Of a DNA stretch of 64,000 nucleotides, positions 9,915 to 19,697 are shown piece by piece. This DNA is from Thauera sp. (GTDB lineage Bacteria > Pseudomonadota > Gammaproteobacteria > Burkholderiales > Rhodocyclaceae), in the NCBI GenBank assembly GCA_017302295.1, contig JAFLDS010000002.1:372001-436000 (forward strand), written 5' to 3'. How positions within the stretch are numbered: the stretch's first letter is position 1; every line of letters begins with the position of its first letter. The notes under the pieces are model-generated. The model saw nothing but the letters and a program-made list of their open reading frames with translations. It did not search any database and had not been told where the DNA came from. The position numbers and the translations under genes were made by a program.

Positions 9915-11129
9915 TCAGAACTGGATGCCCGAGCGCTCGGCAACGGTATGCATGTCCTTGTCGCCGCGACCGGAGAGGTTCACCAGCAGGATGCGATCCT
10001 TGGGCAGGGTCGGCGCGAGCTTGGCGGCATACGCCAGCGCATGCGAGGACTCGAGCGCGGGGATGATGCCCTCGAGGCGGCACAGGTCGTGGAAGGCCTG
10101 CAGCGCTTCGGCATCGGTCACCGCCACGTATTCGGCACGACTGGAATCCTTCAGCCACGCGTGTTCCGGCCCGACGCCCGGGTAATCGAGACCTGCCGAA
10201 ATCGAGTGGGTCTCGATGATCTGGCCGTCCTCGTTCTGCATCAGATAGGTGCGATTGCCGTGCAGCACGCCGGCCTTCGCGTTGGCGGTGAGCGGTGCCG
10301 CGTGACGACCCGTCTGGATGCCTTCGCCCGCCGCCTCTACCCCGACGAGCTTGACGCCCGGCACGCCGATGTAGGGATGGAAGATCCCGATCGCGTTGGA
10401 GCCCCCACCAACGCAGGCGAGGACGTAGTCCGGCTGGCGACCGGCCAGTTCGGGCATCTGCACCAGGCATTCCTTACCGATCACGGTCTGGAAGTCGCGC
10501 ACCATCATCGGATAGGGATGCGGACCGGCCACAGTGCCGATGATGTAGAAGGTATCGGCGATGTTGGTCACCCAGTCGCGCATCGCCTCGTTCAGCGCAT
10601 CCTTGAGCGTCTTCGAGCCGGACTCCACCGGTACGACCGTAGCGCCGAGCAGCTTCATGCGGTACACATTGGCCGCCTGGCGCTTGACGTCCTCGGACCC
10701 CATATAGACGACGCACTGCATGCCGTAGCGGGCGGCGATCGTCGCTGTCGCCACGCCATGCTGGCCGGCGCCGGTCTCGGCGATGACACGCGGCTTGCCC
10801 ATGCGGCGCGCGACCAGCGCCTGGCCGATGCAGTTGTTCACCTTGTGCGCGCCGGTATGGTTCAGATCTTCGCGTTTGAGGTAGATCTGCGCCCCGCCAA
10901 AGCGGTCAGACAGGCGTTTCGCATGGTAGATCGGGCTCGGGCGGCCGACGTAGTGCTTGAGTTCGTACTCGAATTCAGCAATGAACGCCGGGTCGTTCTG
11001 GCAGGCCTCGTAGGCCTCCCGCAGTTCGACCAGCGCAGGAATCAGGGTCTCGGCAACGAAGATGCCACCATAGGGGCCGAAGTGGCCGCTGGCATCTGGA
11101 AACTGGTAGGGCGTGTCAGCCATCTGCAT
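9915..11129 (-). CDS. trpB: Tryptophan synthase beta chain
   Basis: PLP enzyme joining indole and serine to tryptophan. The PLP lysine is in [11 protein letters not shown], with [13 protein letters not shown] and the phosphate-binding GGGSNAIG loop following. The preferred start is ATG at 11129 ([10 protein letters not shown]; 404 residues) because GGAG lies 6 bases upstream; a second ATG is at 11123. A longer frame to 11192 has no ribosome site and adds residues foreign to the family. The start lies inside the 3' end of trpF, a 14-base overlap. Confidence 0.96.
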   Translation of the reverse strand: MQMADTPYQFPDASGHFGPYGGIFVAETLIPALVELREAYEACQNDPAFIAEFEYELKHYVGRPSPIYHAKRLSDRFGGAQIYLKREDLNHTGAHKVNNCIGQALVARRMGKPRVIAETGAGQHGVATATIAARYGMQCVVYMGSEDVKRQAANVYRMKLLGATVVPVESGSKTLKDALNEAMRDWVTNIADTFYIIGTVAGPHPYPMMVRDFQTVIGKECLVQMPELAGRQPDYVLACVGGGSNAIGIFHPYIGVPGVKLVGVEAAGEGIQTGRHAAPLTANAKAGVLHGNRTYLMQNEDGQIIETHSISAGLDYPGVGPEHAWLKDSSRAEYVAVTDAEALQAFHDLCRLEGIIPALESSHALAYAAKLAPTLPKDRILLVNLSGRGDKDMHTVAERSGIQF

Positions 11130-11739
11130 TTCTAACTCCGGCAATGAATGCAGCCATTCGTGCTGCATCCTTGATTCCCTTCGCACTTTCAACGCCGCTC
11201 GAGACGTCCACCGCCCACGGTCGAAGCCGCCGCACGGCCTCGGCTACGTTGTCGGGGTCGAGCCCGCCCGACAGGATCAGCGGGCGGCCTAGCCCGGCAG
11301 GAATGAGGGACCAGTCGAAAGTCTTCCCTCCGCCGCCATAACCGTCTACGAAGGCGTCGACGAGAATGCCACGTGCGCCGGGATATAAAGTCGAGAATTC
11401 TATCAGATCGACTCCGGGCCGCATCCTTGCCGCCTTGATCCAAGGCCGGCCATGGCGCGCGCACTCGGCATCCTGCTCGTCGCCGTGAAATTGCAGCAGC
11501 TGCAACGGCACCTTTGACAGCGCCTCGGTGACGAAAGTCCGATCAGGATTGACGAACAGGCCGACCGCCGTGACGAAGGGCGGCAACAGCGCGGCAAGCT
11601 CTGCCGCCTGTTCGAAACTCACCGCCCGCGGACTCGGTGGATAGAAGACGAAGCCGATCGCGTCGGCGCCACTGTTGACGGCCGCGCGGACATCCTCCGG
11701 CCGCGTGAGGCCGCAGATCTTGATTCGGGTACGAGACAT
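11116..11739 (-). CDS. trpF: Phosphoribosylanthranilate isomerase
   Basis: Encodes 207 residues. [32 protein letters not shown] contains the catalytic Cys, and the other family motifs [23 protein letters not shown] and [10 protein letters not shown] are present. It converts phosphoribosylanthranilate to the carboxyphenylamino-deoxyribulose form. Its ATG abuts the truA stop (TGAATG), and its 3' end overlaps trpB, so truA, trpF and trpB are very likely one transcript. Confidence 0.96.
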   Translation of the reverse strand: MSRTRIKICGLTRPEDVRAAVNSGADAIGFVFYPPSPRAVSFEQAAELAALLPPFVTAVGLFVNPDRTFVTEALSKVPLQLLQFHGDEQDAECARHGRPWIKAARMRPGVDLIEFSTLYPGARGILVDAFVDGYGGGGKTFDWSLIPAGLGRPLILSGGLDPDNVAEAVRRLRPWAVDVSSGVESAKGIKDAARMAAFIAGVRNADG

Positions 11740-12537
11740 TCAGATCACGGGTAGCTGGGGCAGCGCGATGATACGCCCATCGTTCGGCAGCGACCAACGC
11801 GCCGGGTAGCTCACGCCGCATAGATACAGACCGTCCGCCGTGAAGGTCGGCGCAGCGCGGCTGCGGTCGCGCGCTGCGAGGACTTCGGCGAGCCAGCCGG
11901 GAGGGTAGCGGCCCTTCCCGACGTATACCAGCGCACCGACAAGATTGCGGATCATGTGGTGCAGGAAGCCGTTGGCACGAAAATCGAACATGAAGCAGTC
12001 GCCCTCGCGTCGCACCGTCGCCTCGTGCAGGTGCCTGACGGGCGACCGGGCCTGACAGCCTGCCGCACGGAATGTGGTGAAGTCGTGCGTTCCGACGAGG
12101 GCGCTGGCAGCCTCGGCCATCAACCGTCCGTCGAGCGGCAGGTGGAACCAGCCCACTCGCCCCGAGAGCAGCGCCGGGCGCGTGGAGGTATTCACCAGCA
12201 GGTAGCGATAGCGCCGCTCGAAAGCGAGGAAGCGAGCGTGAAAGGTCTCGTCGACCTCGACCGCCCAGCGCACGACCACGGACGCCGGCAGATTCGCATT
12301 GACGCCTCGCACCCAGGCGGAAGACGGCCGCACCGCGGTCGTGTCGAAATGAACGACCTGAGCGGTAGCATGCACGCCGGTGTCGGTGCGGCCGGCGCAA
12401 TGCAGTCTGACGGGCTCGTCCGCGATCCGCTGCAGCGCAAGCTCCAGGGTGTCCTGAACCGTACGCCCATGCCTCTGGCTCTGCCAGCCTTCGAAGGCGT
12501 CGCCCGCATATTCGACACCCAAGGCGATCCTCGTCAT
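11740..12537 (-). CDS. truA: tRNA pseudouridine(38-40) synthase
   Basis: Encodes 265 residues from the ATG at 12537 (MTRIALGVEYAGDAFEGWQ); the frame is open further upstream but the family start is here. The catalytic Asp is in AGRTDTGVHA; FDFRANGFLHHMIRNLVG follows. It modifies positions 38-40 of the tRNA anticodon arm. The start overlaps the stop of the upstream membrane-protein gene by 4 bases. The fimV - small membrane gene - truA - trpF order is frequent in betaproteobacteria. Confidence 0.95.
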   Translation of the reverse strand: MTRIALGVEYAGDAFEGWQSQRHGRTVQDTLELALQRIADEPVRLHCAGRTDTGVHATAQVVHFDTTAVRPSSAWVRGVNANLPASVVVRWAVEVDETFHARFLAFERRYRYLLVNTSTRPALLSGRVGWFHLPLDGRLMAEAASALVGTHDFTTFRAAGCQARSPVRHLHEATVRREGDCFMFDFRANGFLHHMIRNLVGALVYVGKGRYPPGWLAEVLAARDRSRAAPTFTADGLYLCGVSYPARWSLPNDGRIIALPQLPVI

Positions 12538-13139
12538 GCAAGGCCCCACACGGCGAGCGACAGCACCACCGCCGCACCGACCAGGCACTCGGCAGGACCG
12601 AGCGATTCGCGTTCAAGGCGGACAACCGCAACGACCGGGGAGTCGTCATCCTCCAGCAGCCAGGCGCGCCAGCCACGGGCCTTCGCCCCCTCGACCGCTT
12701 CGACATGGCGAAGCACGAGGAGCAGACGCAGCGCGAGCTTCTCCGACGGCAACCCGATCCAGGCAGCTGGACGGCAGATCGCGTGCAGCCCGCTCACCAG
12801 CCTGTCTACCGACAGGCGCTCGAGCACGATGGCCACACTTGCGATGACGGCGATCAGCCTCAGCGCATGCTCGGACGCGAGGACAAGCCCTTCCCGACTG
12901 GGCCCCAGCTCTGGCCACTGCGTGAGCACGGACTCCCCCGGCGTTAGCCAGCCGAACAACACCAGGATCGCAGCGAGCAGCACGCGAATCCGGCGCAGCA
13001 GAGCGAGAAAACGCCCGCGTGCAAGGATCATGGCCGCCGCGGCGATCGCAGCGGCCGCCCAAGGGAGCGTCGCGGCAGGCAGCGACTGCAGGGTCCCGAG
13101 ACCCGTCAGCCAGAGCAGAAGCAGAAAACCCGAGTGCAT
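12534..13139 (-). CDS. EcfT/CbiQ-like integral membrane protein, partner unknown
   Basis: Encodes 201 residues from the ATG at 13139 (MHSGFLLLLWLTG). It has about five hydrophobic segments and a cytoplasmic helical part (ERLSVDRLVSGLHAICRP, then RHVEAVEGAKARGWRAW). The AxARGW element resembles the Ala-Arg-Gly coupling motif by which EcfT T-components contact their ATPases. No ATPase or substrate-binding S-component gene is nearby, so transport is not established. It overlaps truA by 4 bases and lies just after the fimV terminator, so it may start a new transcript or depend on read-through. Confidence 0.7.
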   Translation of the reverse strand: MHSGFLLLLWLTGLGTLQSLPAATLPWAAAAIAAAAMILARGRFLALLRRIRVLLAAILVLFGWLTPGESVLTQWPELGPSREGLVLASEHALRLIAVIASVAIVLERLSVDRLVSGLHAICRPAAWIGLPSEKLALRLLLVLRHVEAVEGAKARGWRAWLLEDDDSPVVAVVRLERESLGPAECLVGAAVVLSLAVWGLA

Positions 13140-13140
13140 G

Positions 13141-13182
13141 AAAATGTAAAGGCCGCCGCGCAGCCTTCGCTCCGCGGCGGCC
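13141..13182 (-). terminator. Rho-independent terminator of fimV
   Basis: On the minus strand a perfect 10-bp GC stem (GGCCGCCGCG pairing with CGCGGCGGCC, loop of 12) starts 13 bases after the fimV stop. It is followed by TTTACATTTT. The T tract runs right up to the start of the EcfT-like gene. Confidence 0.85.
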
Positions 13183-13194
13183 CGAAGTGAGAGT

Positions 13195-16100
13195 TCAGCC
13201 CAGTCTCGCGACGATCTCGCGAGCGACGGCCTGTTGCTGCGCGCTACCCTCGCGCACGACCTCGTCGAGCAGTTCGAGCGCGCCCTCCTTGTCTCCCATT
13301 TCCTCATAGGCGCGCGCGAGTTCGATCTTCGTCTCGATCTCTTCGTGATTGGCGGCAAGCGGCCCCTGCGGCCCGGCTCCAGTCCCGGAAGCGCTCACCT
13401 CCGGCACCTCCTCGGGCGCCGCGCCCAGGCCATCGAGATTGAGATCTATGGACGTCAGGTCCAGGCTTGGTGCGACACCTGCCTCAACCGGGTGCGGCTC
13501 GAGATCGAAGTCGAAATCGAGCAGGCCCTCGTCGAAGTCTGCCTTGGATTCGACCGCCGCCGCAGCACTCGCCTGGGTGGCTGGCGGTCCGCTCTCGGGG
13601 CCCGGCGCTGCGCTGCCGCTCCCTGCCACGTCCGCTGCTCCAAGGTCGAGGTCGAGATCAAGATCCGGCAGGTCGAAATCCAGATCGAGTGCGGTCGCAT
13701 CGGGCGAGAAGGCCGACGATTCAGGCGCAACTACCGTCGCCTGCATGTCAAGGATTTCGGACATCACGATGTCGGACGCGTCTTCCGGAACATCGAAGTC
13801 GATGCCGAGCGCTGTCGTCTCCGGCTCGAATGGAGCCGGCGATACGTCGATCATGGTCGCGTTCAGGTCGGGAGCTGTGGCCGTGGCGAAACTCTCGTCA
13901 AACCCCGCGAGGTCGAAATCCATGCCTCCCACTTCCGAAGCCTGCACGTCTTCCAGCACGGTTTCGGACATCGCCTGCTCAGTCTGCTGCTCAGCGGCCT
14001 GCGGCACCGGGGCCGTCGGCGCACCGACGCTCAGTTCGCCCACATCCAGATCAAAGGTAAGCCCCTCGACATCTGGCTCAACCCCAGTCACAGGGACATC
14101 GAGTTCCACGCCAGTTGCTGCCGACACCCCAGCCTCTGCGACCGGGGTTTCGTCGATGCCAAGATCGAAATCGATGACGTCCAGTGTCGCCGGCAACTCC
14201 GCTTCGGGTGCAGACTCGACCGCCACGCCCGCCTCATCGTCGATCCGATCGGAAAACTGTGCCAATTCCCCCGGCCGCGTCCAGGTGTCCTTCAATTGCG
14301 AATGACTCGGTTCCACAGCCGGCATCGACGACGTGAAATCGAGCGCGGACAGACTCTCCGGCTGAACGGCATCGGGCTCGGAGACCAACGGCGCCGCAGC
14401 GCTGTCGCCCGCAGCAACAGGCGCAGTGACGGCTGCGGCTGCCACCCCCGCACCCAAACCCGCAAAAACGGAAAGCGGAACCTCGGTAACCGGCGCGGTC
14501 ATGTCCGCATCGGTCACGGGTGCGCGCTCACCATAAAGCGGATTCTCGGGGTCGAGCTTGCGACCCATCGCCGCCGCACGCTCCCAGTCCGCGCCGCGCC
14601 CTCCGGTGCGGGCGTAGAGGTCGGTTGCGACCGTCTCGAACTGCTTGACGCTCTTGCGTTGAGCGTAGATCTCGAGAAGCTTGAGATAGATGGCAGCCCG
14701 CTCGGGATCGACCTTCATTGCATCCTGCAGAATCTCCTCGGCCTGGGCATCGCGTCCGTATGCCATGTAGACATCGGCCTCGGCGACCGGGTCGACCCCC
14801 TCATCCGTATCGATCGCAGAGAGACCCGACTGACTGAAGTCGGTCATCAGCATGCTGGCACCGGTATCGACGCTCTGTCCGCCGGTTTCGCCGAACACTG
14901 CCTTCCCCGCCACCGGGGAAACCTCGCCAGCGCCATCCTCGCCTGCCGGAGCCGCAGCGGATGCCGCACGCCGTTGGCGCAACTTCAGGCCCGCCAGCGC
15001 AAGCAACAGGGCGATTACGCCCCCCCCGGCAGCCAGCATGGTCGGGTCGCCCATGACCGACTCGAGGAAACCCGGCTCTTCGGGCGCCGGCGGTGGCGGT
15101 TGGACCTTCCTGGGTGCAGCCGGCTTGGGTGCAGCGGCCTCGGGCTTGGGGGCTTCCTCCGCCACGGCCGGTTTGGCCGCTTCAGTCGCTGCAGGCTGAA
15201 CCGCGGGCTCCTGCGTTTTCTCGGGCAAAGCGGCAGTCGCGGGAGCGGCCTCGGACGCAGCAGGCGCGGACGTCGGCGTTGACGCTTGCGAAGACGGAGC
15301 GGGACCCGCAGCCGGCACACCGCCAGCCTGCTGCTGCGCCTGCGCGAGCGACGCGCTGCGCACTTCCAGCAGCTTCTGCATGTCCCGAATGCTCTGCTCG
15401 AGCTGGGCTAGGCGCTGATTGGCATCCTGCAAGGCCTTCTCGCGTGTCGCGAGCTCTTCCTCGAGCGCCTGCAGGCGCGCGCCAGCATCGCCTTCGCCCG
15501 GCTTTGCTGACCGTGAAACGCGAACCTTGTCACCACTGTCTGCTGCCTGGCGCGCCTCCTCGACCTTGGGCACCACGCGGCCACCGCTGGCCTGCTCAGC
15601 CTCGGCTTCGGCAGCAGCCGGTCTGGCTGCGACCGAGCCCGCTAGCCGCCGCCTGTAGGCCTCGAAATCCGCAGACTGGGCAACGATTTCACGCCTTGCC
15701 TCGACCGCATCGATGGACTGCACCCGGTCTGCCGAGGGCACGGAAAGCACCGCACCGGCGCGCAGGCGATTGATGTTGGCGCCGTCGAAAGCGCCCGGAT
15801 TGGCGCGGAAGAGCGCGACCAGCATCTGCTCAAGACTGGCGCCCGCAGGCGCGGTCGACGCTGCGATGCTGCGCAGCGTGTCGCCTCGCCTGACGGTATA
15901 GCGGTCAACCACTGGGGCGGCCGCAGGCACCCTGGAAGGCTCGCGCACGACCGGGGTCGCGGCAGCCGGCATCGATGGCGCGGCCGGCGCCTCGGCTCGC
16001 GCAGTGACAGGCTTCGGCGCTGCGAGATCGACCGGATCGAGCAGGAAAGTGTATTCGCGCGAAAGCTGGCCCGACGCCCAATTGAGCTCGACCAGCAACT

Positions 16101-16428
16101 CCATGAAGGGATCGTTGATCGGGCGGACGCTGGATAGCCGGATCAACGGTCGGCCGCCGCGGGTATCGAGGCTGACCCTGACAGCCGATGCAGCGGACGA
16201 AAAGGGCAGATTGGCGGCGCGGAAAGCTTCGACGGAACCTATGCGCGCACTCAGCGACTGCAGCTCCTGAGGCGTCGCACTCACGGCAATCTCCGCGCGG
16301 AGCGGCTGTCCCAGACCACTGAAAACGTTGATCTGCCCCAGGCTGGCAGCCTGGCTGCCTAGGGGAAACGAGGCGATCGCGAGCGCGATCAGGGATGCCT
16401 TGAACGACGTCTTCATGATGTTTTTCAA
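13195..16428 (-). CDS. fimV: FimV-family LysM peptidoglycan-binding polar hub protein
   Basis: Large protein (1077 residues) with an N-terminal signal peptide (ASLIALAIASFPLGSQAASLGQI). A FimV N-terminal domain comes next, then a LysM motif (DRYTVRRGDTLRSIAAS), a coiled coil (LQALEEELATREKALQDANQRL region), a membrane segment (MLAAGGGVIALLLALAGL) and a long acidic cytoplasmic part. It ends in a TPR-like FimV C-terminal domain (ELARAYEEMGDKEGALELLDEV). FimV organises the cell pole, type IV pili and twitching in Pseudomonas. The start is uncertain: TTG at 16428 has GGGAG 9 bases upstream, while ATG at 16416 lacks a well-placed site. Confidence 0.93.
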   Translation of the reverse strand: MKNIMKTSFKASLIALAIASFPLGSQAASLGQINVFSGLGQPLRAEIAVSATPQELQSLSARIGSVEAFRAANLPFSSAASAVRVSLDTRGGRPLIRLSSVRPINDPFMELLVELNWASGQLSREYTFLLDPVDLAAPKPVTARAEAPAAPSMPAAATPVVREPSRVPAAAPVVDRYTVRRGDTLRSIAASTAPAGASLEQMLVALFRANPGAFDGANINRLRAGAVLSVPSADRVQSIDAVEARREIVAQSADFEAYRRRLAGSVAARPAAAEAEAEQASGGRVVPKVEEARQAADSGDKVRVSRSAKPGEGDAGARLQALEEELATREKALQDANQRLAQLEQSIRDMQKLLEVRSASLAQAQQQAGGVPAAGPAPSSQASTPTSAPAASEAAPATAALPEKTQEPAVQPAATEAAKPAVAEEAPKPEAAAPKPAAPRKVQPPPPAPEEPGFLESVMGDPTMLAAGGGVIALLLALAGLKLRQRRAASAAAPAGEDGAGEVSPVAGKAVFGETGGQSVDTGASMLMTDFSQSGLSAIDTDEGVDPVAEADVYMAYGRDAQAEEILQDAMKVDPERAAIYLKLLEIYAQRKSVKQFETVATDLYARTGGRGADWERAAAMGRKLDPENPLYGERAPVTDADMTAPVTEVPLSVFAGLGAGVAAAAVTAPVAAGDSAAAPLVSEPDAVQPESLSALDFTSSMPAVEPSHSQLKDTWTRPGELAQFSDRIDDEAGVAVESAPEAELPATLDVIDFDLGIDETPVAEAGVSAATGVELDVPVTGVEPDVEGLTFDLDVGELSVGAPTAPVPQAAEQQTEQAMSETVLEDVQASEVGGMDFDLAGFDESFATATAPDLNATMIDVSPAPFEPETTALGIDFDVPEDASDIVMSEILDMQATVVAPESSAFSPDATALDLDFDLPDLDLDLDLGAADVAGSGSAAPGPESGPPATQASAAAAVESKADFDEGLLDFDFDLEPHPVEAGVAPSLDLTSIDLNLDGLGAAPEEVPEVSASGTGAGPQGPLAANHEEIETKIELARAYEEMGDKEGALELLDEVVREGSAQQQAVAREIVARLG

Positions 16429-16618
16429 CCCGCGTTTCTCCCGGAGGCTTGTCCCGAGGCGCTCTGGCCATGAGTCTGGCTTAACAATCTAGCATCCTCG
16501 CGTATTTCACGCTGTATTCATCTCGCCTGCAAACCGTCTCTATCGTGACTTAATTCCGCCCGTCGGCGAAATGCAGCGCGGCAGGGAGCCTGGGCCCCCT
16601 GCGCCCACGCACCGAGAG

Positions 16619-17752
16619 TCAGCGCTCGATCAGGATACGCAGCATGCGGCGAAGCGGCTCGGCCGCCCCCCACAGGAGTTGATCGCCGACCGTGAACGCG
16701 CCCAGATAGTCCGGCCCCATCGCCAGCTTGTGGAGGCGCCCGACCGGGACCGACAGGGTGCCGGTGACGGCCGTCGGGGTGAGTTCGCGTTCCGTGATCT
16801 CGCGCTCGTTCGGCACCACCTTCACCCACTGGTTGCCGCCGGCGATGATCTCGCTCACCTCGTCGAGCGGCACGTCCTTCTTCAGCTTGATCGTCAGCGC
16901 CTGGGAATGGCAGCGCATCGCGCCGATGCGGACGCACAGGCCGTCGATCGGGATCGAGCCCGCAGCGCGGAACGGCGCGTTGCCGAGGATCTTGTTGCAC
17001 TCGGCCCCGCCCTTCCACTCTTCCTTGCTCTGGCCATGTTCGACTGGAACGTCGATCCACGGGATCAGGCTCCCAGCGAGCGGCGTGTTGCGGAAGTTCT
17101 TCTTCGGGAAGCCTTCCGAGCGCATCGTCTCGGCCACCTTGCGGTCGATCTCGAGGATGGCAGACGCCGGATCGGCGAGCAGATCCTTCACCGAATCATG
17201 GATGGTGCCCATCTGCGCGATCAGTTCGCGCATGTTCTGCGCGCCCGCGCCCGACGCGGCCTGATAAGTCATCGCCGAGATCCACTCGACGAGACCATGC
17301 TTGAACAGGCCCCCGAGGCCCATCAGCATCAGCGACACCGTGCAGTTACCGCCGATCCAGTCACGACCACCCTTTGCGAGCGCGGCGTCGATGACGTTGC
17401 GGTTGACCGGATCGAGGATGATCACTGCGTTGTCTTCCATGCGCAGCGCGCTCGCGGCGTCGATCCAGTGACCGTTCCAGCCGGTCGCACGCAGCTTCGG
17501 GTACACCTCCTTGGTGTAGTCGCCCCCCTGGCAGGTGATGACAATGTCGCACGCCTTGAGGGCGTCGATGTTCATCGCGTCCTGAAGCGGCTCCGCTGCC
17601 TCCTTGCCGCCGAGCACCGGCGCCTTGCCACCCGCGTTCGAGGTGGAAAAATACACTGGCTCGATGTAGGCGAAATCGCCCTCTTCCACCATGCGCTGCA
17701 TCAGCACGGAACCCACCATTCCGCGCCAGCCGACCAGACCGACTCGATTCAT
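16619..17752 (-). CDS. asd: Aspartate-semialdehyde dehydrogenase
   Basis: Encodes 377 residues from the ATG at 17752 ([17 protein letters not shown], the NADP-binding glycine loop). The catalytic Cys is in [16 protein letters not shown], and [18 protein letters not shown] carries the conserved His of the C-terminal catalytic domain. It reduces aspartyl phosphate on the way to Lys, Met, Thr and diaminopimelate. It follows leuB by 37 bases; leuC-leuD-leuB-asd-fimV is a conserved order in betaproteobacteria. The 190 bases to fimV show no strong terminator. Confidence 0.96.
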   Translation of the reverse strand: MNRVGLVGWRGMVGSVLMQRMVEEGDFAYIEPVYFSTSNAGGKAPVLGGKEAAEPLQDAMNIDALKACDIVITCQGGDYTKEVYPKLRATGWNGHWIDAASALRMEDNAVIILDPVNRNVIDAALAKGGRDWIGGNCTVSLMLMGLGGLFKHGLVEWISAMTYQAASGAGAQNMRELIAQMGTIHDSVKDLLADPASAILEIDRKVAETMRSEGFPKKNFRNTPLAGSLIPWIDVPVEHGQSKEEWKGGAECNKILGNAPFRAAGSIPIDGLCVRIGAMRCHSQALTIKLKKDVPLDEVSEIIAGGNQWVKVVPNEREITERELTPTAVTGTLSVPVGRLHKLAMGPDYLGAFTVGDQLLWGAAEPLRRMLRILIER

Positions 17753-17789
17753 GACCTTGCTTCCTAAACCAGACTTCAATTCGACTGCG

Positions 17790-18854
17790 TCACAGTGCGG
17801 CGAGCACGGCGTCGCCCATTTCCTTCGTCCCTACCCGGCGTGTGCCCGGTTCGTAGATGTCGCCGGTGCGATAACCCTGCGCGAGCACCTTCTTCACCGC
17901 GTTTTCGATGCGCTGGGCGCCCTGCTCGTTGCCGAACGAGTAACGCAGCATCATCGCCGCCGACAGCATCGTCGCCAGCGGATTGGCCAGGTTCTTGCCC
18001 GCGATGTCGGGAGCCGATCCATGCGAAGGCTCGTACATGCCCTTGTTGTCTGCGTTCAGCGACGCCGACGGCAACATGCCGATCGAGCCGGTGAGCATTG
18101 ACGCCTCGTCCGACAGGATGTCGCCGAACATGTTGCCGGTCACCATCACGTCGAACTGCTTCGGGTTGCGCACGAGTTGCATGGCGGCGTTATCCACCAG
18201 CATGTGGGTCAACTCGACCTCCGGGTAATCCTTCTTCGTTTCTTCGGCAATATCGCGCCAAAGTTGAGTGGTTTCGAGCACGTTCATCTTGTCGACGGAA
18301 CACAGCTTTTTGCCGCGCTTCATCGCCGCCTCGAAGGCTACGCGCAGGATGCGGCGAATCTCGTATTCGGCGTAGATCATGGTGTTCCAGCCGACACGCT
18401 GCTGCGTCCCGTTGACTTCGCGCAGTTCGATACCGCGCGGCTGGCCGAAGTAGATGTCGCCGGTCAGCTCACGCACGATCAGAATGTCGAGACCGGACAC
18501 GACTTCGGGCTTCAGCGTCGACGCATTGGCCAATTCGGGATAGAGGATCGCCGGTCGCAGGTTGGCGAACAGCGCCAGATCCTTGCGGATGCCGAGCAGA
18601 CCCAGTTCCGGGCGCTGATGGCGCGGGAAGGAATCCCACTTCGGGCCGCCGACGGCGCCGAGCAGGATCGCATCCGCCTCGCGCGCGAGCTTGAGCGTCG
18701 CCTCCGGCAGCGGCGTGCCGGTCGCATCGACGGCGCAGCCGCCGACCAGGCCCTCTTCAATCTCGAACTTCAGCTCGATCGCGTCGAGCACGCGAATGGC
18801 CTGAGCCATGATCTCCGGACCGATGCCGTCACCCGGCAGTACACAAATCTTCAT
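17790..18854 (-). CDS. leuB: 3-isopropylmalate dehydrogenase
   Basis: Encodes 354 residues from the ATG at 18854 ([16 protein letters not shown]). Visible family motifs are [11 protein letters not shown], the substrate-binding YFGQPRG and [12 protein letters not shown], the signature [17 protein letters not shown], and NAD-contact [14 protein letters not shown]. It oxidises and decarboxylates 3-isopropylmalate in leucine synthesis. It lies 36 bases downstream of leuD. Confidence 0.97.
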   Translation of the reverse strand: MKICVLPGDGIGPEIMAQAIRVLDAIELKFEIEEGLVGGCAVDATGTPLPEATLKLAREADAILLGAVGGPKWDSFPRHQRPELGLLGIRKDLALFANLRPAILYPELANASTLKPEVVSGLDILIVRELTGDIYFGQPRGIELREVNGTQQRVGWNTMIYAEYEIRRILRVAFEAAMKRGKKLCSVDKMNVLETTQLWRDIAEETKKDYPEVELTHMLVDNAAMQLVRNPKQFDVMVTGNMFGDILSDEASMLTGSIGMLPSASLNADNKGMYEPSHGSAPDIAGKNLANPLATMLSAAMMLRYSFGNEQGAQRIENAVKKVLAQGYRTGDIYEPGTRRVGTKEMGDAVLAAL

Positions 18855-18890
18855 CGGTTCAATTCTCCACATGAGGCCGATCGATGACGA

Positions 18891-19529
18891 TCAGGCGAAG
18901 TAATAGGGGTGTTCGGCGCGGCGTTGCGCCTCGAATGCACGGATCTTGTCCGCCTGGCGCAGGGTCAGGCCGATGTCGTCCCAGCCGTTCAAGAGGCATT
19001 CCTTGCGGAAGGGATCGACTTCGAACGCGATCGCCTTGCCATCCGGCCGGGTGATCGTCTGCGCGGCGAGATCGACCGTCAGGCGGTAGCCCTCGCTGGC
19101 CGCGCACTGACGGAAAAGTTCGTCCACCTCGTCGGCGCCGAGCTTGATCGGCAGCAAACCGTTCTTGAAGCTGTTGTTGAAGAATATGTCGGCGAAGCTC
19201 GGCCCGATCAGCACGCGAAAACCGTAGTCCTCCAGTGCCCAAGGCGCATGCTCGCGCGAGCTGCCGCAGCCGAAGTTGTCGCGCGTCAGCAGGATCTGCG
19301 CGCCCTGGTAGCGCGGCTGGTTGAGGACGAAGTCCGGATTCAGCGGGCGCGTGCTGTTGTCCTGGCCCGGCTGGCCGACGTCGAGGTAGCGCCACTCGTC
19401 GAAGGCGTTGGGGCCGAAGCCGCTGCGCTTGATCGACTTGAGGAACTGCTTCGGGATGATGGCGTCGGTGTCGACGTTGGCGCGGTCTAGCGGCGCCACG
19501 AGGCCGTCAAGAACTTTAAATGGCTTCAT
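18891..19529 (-). CDS. leuD: 3-isopropylmalate dehydratase small subunit
   Basis: Encodes 212 residues with the swivel-domain motifs [30 protein letters not shown] and [14 protein letters not shown]. It forms the isopropylmalate isomerase with LeuC. The ATG shares its first base with the stop of the small lipoprotein gene (TAATG), which implies coupled translation. Confidence 0.97.
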   Translation of the reverse strand: MKPFKVLDGLVAPLDRANVDTDAIIPKQFLKSIKRSGFGPNAFDEWRYLDVGQPGQDNSTRPLNPDFVLNQPRYQGAQILLTRDNFGCGSSREHAPWALEDYGFRVLIGPSFADIFFNNSFKNGLLPIKLGADEVDELFRQCAASEGYRLTVDLAAQTITRPDGKAIAFEVDPFRKECLLNGWDDIGLTLRQADKIRAFEAQRRAEHPYYFA

Positions 19530-19657
19530 TATTTCGCTGTCCTCTGGATGATCTCCCCGCCGCGTTCGATGTCCTGCCCGATGCCGCGCACCGTGTTGCA
19601 GGCCGCAAGGCTCGCGCCCAGGCTGAGCGCGGCGAGAAGAAGTGCCAGTTTTCTCAT
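19529..19657 (-). CDS. Entericidin-like small lipoprotein between leuC and leuD
   Basis: A 42-residue protein starting [20 protein letters not shown]. It has two Lys/Arg, a hydrophobic stretch, a lipobox ending in Cys20, then [19 protein letters not shown]. This is the EcnA/EcnB lipoprotein pattern. It sits between leuC (40 bases upstream) and leuD, sharing one base with the leuD start. It is too short for most default gene callers. A toxin or antitoxin role, as in E. coli, is not shown here. Confidence 0.88.
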   Translation of the reverse strand: MRKLALLLAALSLGASLAACNTVRGIGQDIERGGEIIQRTAK

Positions 19658-19697
19658 GATCTGTTCCGCAATGAGCGCTCGTGTGGCAAGCCGGGGC

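Noticed and set aside
9051-11135. A 694-codon open frame on the plus strand
   Set aside because: It is antisense to trpA and trpB, both unmistakable.
13234-15282. A 682-codon open frame on the plus strand
   Set aside because: It is antisense to fimV; no motif or ribosome site supports it.
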